A DNA stretch of 10,703 nt from Deltaproteobacteria bacterium (GTDB lineage Bacteria > Desulfobacterota_B > Binatia > UBA9968). A program made the position numbers and the translations under genes. A model generated the notes under the pieces. That model did not search any database. It saw only the letters and a program-made list of their open reading frames with translations, and was not told the origin of the DNA. This document shows, one piece after another, positions 1 to 5,784 of the stretch; within the stretch, counting starts at the first letter, position 1; each line of letters starts with the position of its first letter. The stretch covers positions 1-10,703 of the forward strand of contig JAPUHZ010000010.1 in assembly GCA_027297485.1 (NCBI GenBank). The letters run 5' to 3'.

Positions 1-2
1 TA

Positions 3-2546
3 CTCCCCCAGAGCCTATCTGAAGGGCTCAGGGCCTTGAGCCGTCAAAGCGGAGTCACCCTATTCATGACACTGTTAGCGGCCTTCAAGACGTTGCTTTA
101 CCGATACACAGGGCAGGAAGACATCGTTGTCGGGACCCCTATCGCAGGCCGGAACCGAGCTGAGACCGAGGGCTTGATCGGATTTTTCCTTAACACTCTG
201 GTGCTGCGCACCAACCTTTCGGGCAACCCCTCTTTCCGAGAACTGCTGGGTCGGGTGCGTGAAGTGGCCCTGGGGGCCTATGCCCACCAGGATCTACCTT
301 TTGAGAAGCTGGTGGAGGAACTGAAGCCCGAACGGGATCTGAGTCGAACGCCGTTGTTTCAGGTGATGTTAAATATGCTGAACCTTCCGGAGAAGGAAAT
401 TGAACTGCCTGGGATGAGATTGGAGTCTATTGGCCGTCGGGAAACGGAGTCCAAATTCGATCTAACTCTGTATGTAAAGGACCGAGATCAAAGACTGTAT
501 CTCGATCTGGTCTACAATGCCGATCTGTTTGAACAGGTACGCATGGCTGAAATGTTGAAACAATTCGAACATCTGCTCAAGCAAATTATAGACAATCCAG
601 GGAGATCAATTCAGTCGTATTCGCTCGTGACACCGCAGTCCGCACGGTTGCTGCCCGATCCCGCAACAGTTCTGCCTGAGCTTCGTTGCGAATTGGTCAC
701 AAGTCTGGTCACTTCATGGGCCAAGCAGTCGCCCAAGAAAACTGCGATCCGCCAGGGGGAGCGTGCCTGGACCTACGAGGAATTATCGGCCAGTGCCGGC
801 GCTCTTGGGCAGCTGCTCGGTGCACACAGGACCCAATGGGGAGAAGTCGTGGCGGTGGCCGGCCCGAAGAGCTTTGGGCTCGTGTCCAGCATGATGGCTG
901 TATTGTTGAGCGGAGGGGTGCTCCTTGCTGTTGATCGGAATCTTCCTGCCGATCGCCAGCGTCTTATGCTAAGAGAGGCCGGTGCAAAACGCTTGCTCTA
1001 CATCGGTGCATGGAGGAAGCAAGACGAGTGGATGCAGGAGCTTTCAGAGTTAACCATCCTTAGGGTGGCTCAGAATGAAGCGGGTGGCTCGGACACAGAA
1101 GGTCTTTCGAACCTCGGGGCAAAGGAACTGCCCGAGCTTTCCCCGGACGATGCCGCCTACATTTTCTTTACTTCTGGCACCACCGGTGTACCTAGAGGAG
1201 TAATGGGATGTCACAAGGGATTGAGCCACTTTCTTACCTGGCAGAGGGAGACGTTTTCCGTCGGGCCTGAAGACCGCTGCGCTCAATTAACGGGTCTTTC
1301 CTTTGATGTAGTTCTTAGAGACATCTTTCTGCCTCTGATAAGCGGCTCCACTCTTTCCATACCCGAGGAAACAGACGAACTCGTGTCCGAGCATGTGCTG
1401 CCTTGGCTGGAGCGCGAAGGGATTACCCTCTTGCACACTGTTCCATCCCTCGCTCAATCCTGGATGGTAAGCGCTCCACCGACAGTAACCCTGAGCAGCC
1501 TGCGGTGGGTGTTCTTTGCAGGAGAGCCTCTCACCGGATCGCTCGTTCGACGCTGGCGTGAGTCATTTCCCGATTCGGGCCAGATCGTCAACCTATATGG
1601 GCCTACAGAAACTACGCTGGCGAAATGCTTCTACACGGTGCCGACCCAAATCGCATCGGGTGTTCAGCCCGTGGGTAGACCGCTTCCGCAAACCCAGGCA
1701 TTGGTCTTGACAGAAAACGGACAGGTGTGCGGCATCGGTGAACCGGGCGAGATTGTTTTGCGCACGCCGTTCCGAAGTTTGGGTTATATCAACGCTCCGG
1801 AAGAACAACGAAAGCGATTTGTGGCCAACCCTTTTCGGGACAACCCAGCAGATTTGATTTACTTCAGCGGGGACCGTGGGCGTTATCGCCCCGATGGTTC
1901 GTTGGAGATCCTCGGTCGTCTTGATAATCAGATTAAAATTCGAGGGGTACGCGTGGAGCCGGACGAAGTCACTGCAATCCTCTCGCAGCACCCAGACGTA
2001 AGTTCGTGCGTCGTCGTGGGCCGAACAAACGCTCAAGACGAGAACATCCTAGTCGGCTACGTGGTCGCTTCGGCTCGTAATCAAGTGAAAGTCCGCGAAA
2101 TTCGATCGTATCTGAGCAAGGCGCTTCCCTCAGCCATGGTGCCTTCCGTCTTCGTGTTCCTGGATGCTCTGCCGCTAACACCCAACGGCAAGGTGGACCG
2201 CAAGGCGCTTCCCGCACCCGACCAGACCAGGCCCGAGCTAGAGAGAGCTTTTGTGGCACCTCGTAGCCCCGTAGAGAAGGAGCTGGCCCGAATTTGGAGT
2301 GAAGTCCTGAAGCTCAAGCAGGTCGGCGTCTACGACAACTTCTTTGAGTTAGGGGGACATTCCCTGCTGGCCACTCAGGTCATGTCCCGTGTATGCAAGG
2401 CCTTCCAGACGGAGGTACCCCTTCGCACCCTGTTTGAAAAACCCACCATTGAAGAACTTGCCGAGGTAATCGAGAAAACCCTCTTAGAGGAGATAGAAAA
2501 ACTCACCGAAGATGAGGCTCAGCAACTTTTGAAGCGAGGCACCTAG
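3..2546 (+). CDS. Non-ribosomal peptide synthetase, C-terminal part (C-A-PCP), 5' partial
   Basis: The reading frame is open to the left edge, so this is the 3' end of a larger NRPS gene; the TTG at 36 is internal. Seen in order: the second half of a condensation domain (GFFLNT, HQDLPFE at about 285-305, RDLSRTPLFQ); an adenylation domain with TSGTTGVPRG (about 1170-1200), FDVVLRDIF (about 1302-1328), YGPTETT (about 1594), GRLDNQIKIRG and NGKVDRK (Lys codon 2190-2192); and a carrier domain with GGHSLL, whose phosphopantetheine Ser codon is 2361-2363. By family knowledge, the A domain activates an amino acid as AMP ester, the PCP carries it as a thioester, and the C domain joins it to the upstream chain. 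My manual alignment to GrsA-Phe gives the ten-residue code DVRHFALLAK, which I cannot assign to a substrate. There is no TE, reductase or epimerase after the PCP, only a short acidic tail (EEIEKLTEDEAQQLL). Release must therefore occur on another protein or in trans. Confidence 0.95.
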   Translation, partial: LPQSLSEGLRALSRQSGVTLFMTLLAAFKTLLYRYTGQEDIVVGTPIAGRNRAETEGLIGFFLNTLVLRTNLSGNPSFRELLGRVREVALGAYAHQDLPFEKLVEELKPERDLSRTPLFQVMLNMLNLPEKEIELPGMRLESIGRRETESKFDLTLYVKDRDQRLYLDLVYNADLFEQVRMAEMLKQFEHLLKQIIDNPGRSIQSYSLVTPQSARLLPDPATVLPELRCELVTSLVTSWAKQSPKKTAIRQGERAWTYEELSASAGALGQLLGAHRTQWGEVVAVAGPKSFGLVSSMMAVLLSGGVLLAVDRNLPADRQRLMLREAGAKRLLYIGAWRKQDEWMQELSELTILRVAQNEAGGSDTEGLSNLGAKELPELSPDDAAYIFFTSGTTGVPRGVMGCHKGLSHFLTWQRETFSVGPEDRCAQLTGLSFDVVLRDIFLPLISGSTLSIPEETDELVSEHVLPWLEREGITLLHTVPSLAQSWMVSAPPTVTLSSLRWVFFAGEPLTGSLVRRWRESFPDSGQIVNLYGPTETTLAKCFYTVPTQIASGVQPVGRPLPQTQALVLTENGQVCGIGEPGEIVLRTPFRSLGYINAPEEQRKRFVANPFRDNPADLIYFSGDRGRYRPDGSLEILGRLDNQIKIRGVRVEPDEVTAILSQHPDVSSCVVVGRTNAQDENILVGYVVASARNQVKVREIRSYLSKALPSAMVPSVFVFLDALPLTPNGKVDRKALPAPDQTRPELERAFVAPRSPVEKELARIWSEVLKLKQVGVYDNFFELGGHSLLATQVMSRVCKAFQTEVPLRTLFEKPTIEELAEVIEKTLLEEIEKLTEDEAQQLLKRGT

Positions 2547-2567
2547 CCCTCTTGATAATTTTCTTCA

Positions 2568-2602
2568 CTCGAACACAAAGCTGTTTGTTGACTTTGCTTG
2601 AG
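2568..2602 (+). terminator. Possible weak terminator hairpin after the NRPS
   Basis: An imperfect stem pairs CTC-AA-CAAAG with CTTTG-TT-GAG around an 11-nt loop, starting 22 nt after the NRPS stop. The stem has bulges and only a short T-rich stretch follows it (atcttta), so it is at best a weak intrinsic terminator. Confidence 0.25.
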
Positions 2603-2681
2603 CGCATCTTTACAAATCAAATCATATTGACCACGGGGTTGGTCGAGCAAAGGGAAGAGCTGCCGCTTCTCCCCTTTGGAA

Positions 2682-2718
2682 ACCCCATCGGTTATGTGCC
2701 TGCGCCAGGCCGTGGGGT
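2682..2718. other. Imperfect two-part hairpin
   Basis: ACCCCA (2682-2687) pairs with TGGGGT (2713-2718). After a one-base bulge CGG (2689-2691) pairs with CCG (2710-2712). After a 7-nt left bulge CCTG (2699-2702) pairs with CAGG (2706-2709) around a CGC loop. This gives 13 base pairs in all. No T-run follows on either strand, so it may be a factor-dependent 3' end, an mRNA-stabilising stem or a small structured element. Confidence 0.4.
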
Positions 2719-2790
2719 ATTCTAATAATCCAGATCAGCGCGTTTTAACGTAATGATTTTTGACTGAAAACTTTGTTAGCGAATAAAGCA

Positions 2791-2814
2791 GTGATCGGTG
2801 TCTTGTGATCGGTG
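2791..2814. repeat. 10-bp direct repeat, gtgatcggtg x2
   Basis: Two identical copies of gtgatcggtg (2791-2800 and 2805-2814) are separated by tctt. They sit just downstream of the response-regulator stop codon as read on the minus strand. Function unknown; this may be a short slippage duplication. Confidence 0.7.
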
Positions 2815-2834
2815 AGTCAGGAAGCGGCAACGGG

Positions 2835-4217
2835 TTACTCAAAGTCCTTGAAGGATTCTTTATGCAAACCGTGCCTCTTCATTTTTCTGTAAAGCGTCTT
2901 ATTATCCACCTTGGCCGCTTTTGCAGCAGAGGTAATGCTTCCCTTGTGATTAATCAAGAGCCCACGCAGGTAATCCTTTTCACTCTTCGCCAGCCACTCT
3001 TTGAGTGAGATCCCAACTTCCCCATTGCCTGAAAAGGGAAGGCCTACGATACGGCGCGGCGGCGCTGGTAGATCCACCTCCTCTATGGTCTCTCCCTGAC
3101 ATTTAATAATGGCGCGCTCCAGGATATTTTCGAGCTCCCTAATGTTCCCAGGCCAATGATAGGCAAGCATCTGATCGACCGCTTTGGGAGAGATTTTTTG
3201 AATCTTTCTTTCTCGGGCAACGGAATGCCGCTTGAGGATATGCTCAACCAAGAGAGGAATATCTTCGAGCCGCTCACGCAGAGAAGGAAGATGGACTGGG
3301 ATCACGTTGATGCGGTAATAAAAATCCTCCCGCAGAGTCCCCCGACCCAAGCAGAGTAAAGGATCGACATTCGTTGCCGCAATCACACGCATATCAATCT
3401 TGGTTTTTCGGTTTCCCCCCAGTCGCTCGACTTCTCGCTCTTGGAGAACTCGAAGCAGCTTAACTTGCATCGGGAGGGGAATACTCTCGATTTCATCTAG
3501 AAAAAGCGTCCCTTTATCCGCAAGCTCGATCTTACCCGCACGACTCTGAACCGACCCGGTGAAGGCCCCTTTTTCAGAACCAAACAGCTCGCCGTCCAAG
3601 AGGGTGTCGGGAAAAGCCCCACAGTTGATAGCAACAAACTGCCCGTCCTTTCGCCTGCTCAGATTATGAATAGCACGTGCAACCAACTCTTTCCCCGTTC
3701 CGGTCTCGCCAGTGATCAGGACTCCCGAGTCGGTCTTTGCCACCCCTTTGATCAGGTCGAAAATTTTCAGCATTTTAGGACTCTTACTCAAGATATTCTC
3801 AAGGACGTGCTCCTCCTTGACCATCTGCCGCAATTCGCGAACTTCTTCCAAAAGTCGTCTCTTCTCAACCAGCTTTTCGCTGACAAACCGGATCGCTTCG
3901 GGCTGGAACGGCTTGGTAAGATAATCACTAGCTCCCAGTTTCATCGCCTCCACAGCGTCCTTAATATTCCCAAAGGCCGTAATCAGAATCACATCCGTGT
4001 CAGGATACTTCTGCCGAATTTGCCGCGTGAGTTGGAAGCCGTCGATCCCAGGCATTTTTACATCCGAGAGCACAATGGCAAACCGCTCCCTTGAAAGCTT
4101 TTCTAACGCCTCCTCTCCACAAGCAGCCATGGTAACCCTGTAGCCCTCTTGCTCATAGAATGCGCCGAGCTGCTCTCTGAGGCGGTCGTGATCTTCAACG
4201 ATCAATATGTTGTACAT
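2835..4217 (-). CDS. NtrC-family sigma-54-dependent response regulator (REC-AAA+-Fis HTH)
   Basis: This is a 460-residue cytoplasmic enhancer-binding protein of standard length. The receiver domain (about 1-115) has acidic E8/D9, phospho-acceptor D52 in VLSDVKMPG, T80 and K102 (LTKPF). The AAA+ domain (about 140-370) has Walker A GETGTGKE (170-177), sigma-54 loop GAFTGS (217-222) and Walker B LFLDEI (D241, E242). The Fis-type helix-turn-helix (about 415-450) contains ITSAAKAAKVDNKTLYRKMKR. By family knowledge, phosphorylation drives oligomerisation and ATP hydrolysis that opens sigma-54 promoters from upstream sites. The gene follows the histidine kinase on the same strand by 50 bp, so the two form a pair. 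I see no Shine-Dalgarno before the ATG, but the N-terminus MYNILIVEDHD fits the family. Its loop ends in Ser where the consensus has Ala. The likely target is the divergent ThDP-enzyme promoter (inference). Confidence 0.96.
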   Translation of the reverse strand: MYNILIVEDHDRLREQLGAFYEQEGYRVTMAACGEEALEKLSRERFAIVLSDVKMPGIDGFQLTRQIRQKYPDTDVILITAFGNIKDAVEAMKLGASDYLTKPFQPEAIRFVSEKLVEKRRLLEEVRELRQMVKEEHVLENILSKSPKMLKIFDLIKGVAKTDSGVLITGETGTGKELVARAIHNLSRRKDGQFVAINCGAFPDTLLDGELFGSEKGAFTGSVQSRAGKIELADKGTLFLDEIESIPLPMQVKLLRVLQEREVERLGGNRKTKIDMRVIAATNVDPLLCLGRGTLREDFYYRINVIPVHLPSLRERLEDIPLLVEHILKRHSVARERKIQKISPKAVDQMLAYHWPGNIRELENILERAIIKCQGETIEEVDLPAPPRRIVGLPFSGNGEVGISLKEWLAKSEKDYLRGLLINHKGSITSAAKAAKVDNKTLYRKMKRHGLHKESFKDFE

Positions 4218-4267
4218 AAGGCGGAATAAACATGCGGCGGATGAATTTTAGGATAGGTAAGACATTG

Positions 4268-5467
4268 TTACTCGAGAGGAGTTCTTTTCACGGCAACTGC
4301 GGGGAGGGCAATCTCTACCTCCGTTCCTTCTCCCTCTACGCTTTTAACTCGTATGAGACCAGAGTGCATTTCTACAAAGCGACATGCCATGCTCAACCCT
4401 AGACCGTCGTGGCCCTCCTTGGTGGTAAAGAAAGGGGAGAAAATCTGCCCCAATTCCTTTTCCTCAATCCCACAGCCGGAATCAATGACACTAATCTTTA
4501 CAACAGACACGACGCCAGCTTCCGATTCAGCCCTGGCGTGGAGGGTCACTTCACGCCCATCACCCTTAGCCTCTAGCGCGTTTTGCAAAACGTGGCCTAT
4601 GGCCAATTCCAGCAAGAAAGGATCTCCGGATACTGATACCTGCCCATCAATCGAGGGGTCGATCCGCTCTTTAAGGATAGTCCCCTTTCCCAGAAATGCA
4701 GGCTTATGGCGCCTAACCGCTGCCTGGAGAACCTCAAACATATCAACCGCCGCCAACCAGGACCCAGGAACATAATTGTACTCTGAAAAGCTACGGGTAA
4801 GCTCTATGGTCCTCTCGACTGTTTCGTGAAGGACATCCGCCTCCCTTGATTTGGGCAAAACCCTTCTTAAGGAACTAACAACAAGATTAAGAAGTTGAAA
4901 ATGATTGCCTATCTTGTGAACAAAGCGCTCAACAGCGCCGTGCTCCAACCTTTGAGCTCTCATGTCATCTCCTATTCCTAAAAGGCAACCGCGGAAAAGC
5001 TCCCCTTTTCCCGAAGTGACCTGCTGGAGACCATGAGAGACCCAAACTGGCAACCCTCTTCGATCCAGAAGGCGATGGATCATAGAAACCGATTTAAGTG
5101 TTTTTAGCTCGTCTAGCTTTCGCTGCACCAGGGCCAGATCCTGGTCAACTATCCTTTTCTCCCAAAGCGAACGATTGCCAACCAACTCGCTAGCTTCAAA
5201 GCCGATGAGTTTAAGGATATTCTCAGATACGAAATTTAACTCCATTGAAGGGCCGCACTCATAAATAACACACGGTAAAGACTCGAGAAAACGTTGCTCT
5301 CCTTCGATGGAGACCGGGTCTCTCGCTCGCGCCGCGGTAACCTCCACTGAGGTTAGCTCTGCTAACCTTTCAGCCTGACTGCTGTGAAGGGAAAGTTTCC
5401 GTGAGGGAATAGCCAACAATTCCTCCTTTTTACCGACTAAATATCCTAAATTGATGGTTGCCATCAT
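4268..5467 (-). CDS. Soluble PAS-domain sensor histidine kinase
   Basis: About 399 residues with no membrane segment or signal peptide, so it probably senses a cytoplasmic cue. A PAS-like domain spans about 60-170 (LPCVIYECGPSMELNFVSEN, then an FRGCLLGIGDD end). The dimerisation helix has the probable phospho-acceptor H184 in FVHKIGNHFQLL, closer to HisKA_2-like boxes than to the classic HExxxP. The catalytic domain has the N-box HVLQNALEA, the G1 box DSGCGI, the F-box FSPFFTTK and the G2 box GLGLSMACRFVEMHSG. It autophosphorylates and should pass phosphate to D52 of the regulator encoded 50 bp downstream. The frame extends to a TTG at 5476; I prefer the tandem ATG ATG at 5467/5464 because TTG is a weaker start. 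No good Shine-Dalgarno supports any of these starts, so the exact one is uncertain. The ligand is unknown. Confidence 0.93.
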   Translation of the reverse strand: MMATINLGYLVGKKEELLAIPSRKLSLHSSQAERLAELTSVEVTAARARDPVSIEGEQRFLESLPCVIYECGPSMELNFVSENILKLIGFEASELVGNRSLWEKRIVDQDLALVQRKLDELKTLKSVSMIHRLLDRRGLPVWVSHGLQQVTSGKGELFRGCLLGIGDDMRAQRLEHGAVERFVHKIGNHFQLLNLVVSSLRRVLPKSREADVLHETVERTIELTRSFSEYNYVPGSWLAAVDMFEVLQAAVRRHKPAFLGKGTILKERIDPSIDGQVSVSGDPFLLELAIGHVLQNALEAKGDGREVTLHARAESEAGVVSVVKISVIDSGCGIEEKELGQIFSPFFTTKEGHDGLGLSMACRFVEMHSGLIRVKSVEGEGTEVEIALPAVAVKRTPLE

Positions 5468-5489
5468 CAGGCCCAAAAGTCAAGCGAAA

Positions 5490-5506
5490 TGTTATAATTC
5501 TTTACA
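5490..5506. promoter_or_regulatory. Degenerate 17-bp inverted repeat over the kinase promoter
   Basis: TGTTATAATTCTTTACA matches the perfect repeat at 5603-5619 at 13 of 17 positions and keeps its right half TTTACA exactly. It overlaps the -10 and spacer of the predicted kinase promoter. If the NtrC-type regulator binds the perfect site, binding here would repress its own operon (inference). Confidence 0.45.
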
Positions 5507-5518
5507 CTTCACTGTCAT
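5491..5518 (-). promoter_or_regulatory. Predicted sigma-70-type promoter of the kinase-regulator operon
   Basis: Read on the minus strand: ATGACA (5518-5513), a 16-bp spacer, then TATAAC (5496-5491). Each hexamer matches the consensus at 5 of 6 positions. The start site would fall near 5484, leaving a leader of under 20 nt to the preferred ATG. Confidence 0.45.
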
Positions 5519-5580
5519 TTGCTTTTTTCAAAGCTAAGGAATCCGCTCTTAATAATTTCCGTACATATATTTTCATATAT

Positions 5581-5597
5581 TGTAAGATTCTTTTTTA
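5581..5597. promoter_or_regulatory. Possible second upstream activator site
   Basis: TGTAAGATTCTTTTTTA resembles the perfect repeat at 5603-5619: it shares TGTAA, GATT and TTT if a one-base gap is allowed, and 10 of 17 positions ungapped. Its centre is 22 bp from that of the perfect site, about two helical turns, a spacing common for paired NtrC-family sites. Confidence 0.35.
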
Positions 5598-5602
5598 AAA
5601 CA

Positions 5603-5619
5603 TGTAAAGATTGTTTACA
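5603..5619. promoter_or_regulatory. Perfect inverted repeat TGTAAA-N5-TTTACA, probable enhancer (UAS)
   Basis: TGTAAA (5603-5608), GATTG, TTTACA (5614-5619) is a perfect 6+6 dyad in the divergent region. Its centre lies about 96 bp upstream of the predicted sigma-54 start (about 5707), within the usual range for enhancer-binding proteins. It probably binds the NtrC-type regulator encoded on the other side of this region (inference from position). Confidence 0.65.
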
Positions 5620-5680
5620 AATCTTAAGCCAATTTTAATTTTTGGAAAAAAATTTCCTTTCCAGAGCGTAACCCATAACT

Positions 5681-5696
5681 TGGAACAGGTTTTGCT
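5681..5696 (+). promoter_or_regulatory. Sigma-54 (-24/-12) promoter of the ThDP enzyme gene
   Basis: TGGAAC-N5-TTGCT has the invariant GG and GC at the correct spacing and differs from the TGGCAC-N5-TTGCW consensus at one base. The predicted start is about 5707, 24 nt before the ATG. An AT-rich tract with GGAAA/TTTCC symmetry (5644-5657) lies between it and the upstream repeats and could aid DNA bending; I found no exact IHF consensus. Confidence 0.8.
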
Positions 5697-5715
5697 CTAA
5701 TTTCTCCGCTTACAA

Positions 5716-5721
5716 AAGGAG
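5716..5721 (+). promoter_or_regulatory. Ribosome binding site AAGGAG that decides the start at 5731
   Basis: AAGGAG ends 9 nt before the ATG at 5731. The second in-frame ATG at 5758 has no such sequence before it, so the upstream ATG is the likely start. Confidence 0.8.
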
Positions 5722-5730
5722 TCCCTTACC

Positions 5731-5784
5731 ATGGCAGTTCCTATAACCCAGCCCATCATGACGATTCCTATAACCCAGGCCATT
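5731..5784 (+). repeat. 27-bp tandem duplication across the start codon
   Basis: Copy 1 is 5731-5757 and copy 2 is 5758-5784; they match at 22 of 27 bases and share the core ttcctataacccag. Each copy begins with ATG and encodes a version of M-x-x-PITQ-x-I, so the protein starts with two near copies of its own N-terminus. Confidence 0.85.

Larger units (their letters stand above)
2547..2834. other. Convergent intergenic region
   Basis: This gap lies between the NRPS stop and the stop of the opposing response-regulator gene. I see no convincing gene in it. It contains two imperfect hairpins (2568-2602 and 2682-2718) and a 10-bp direct repeat (2791-2814). It must hold the 3' ends of both transcripts, but there is no classic GC stem followed by a T-run on either strand. 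Confidence 0.6.

Noticed and set aside
1593..2036. 147-codon open frame on the minus strand inside the NRPS
   Set aside because: It is antisense to the adenylation domain; the translation has no domain and many Arg/Cys residues typical of a shadow frame.
2609..2618. TTTACAAATC identical to part of the enhancer region at 5614-5623
   Set aside because: The matching left half-site is absent (TTGAGC where TGTAAA is expected) and there is no downstream promoter; probably chance in AT-rich sequence.
3666..4094. 142-codon open frame on the plus strand opposite the NtrC-type regulator
   Set aside because: It lies wholly antisense to the conserved REC and AAA+ coding region and has no recognisable motif.
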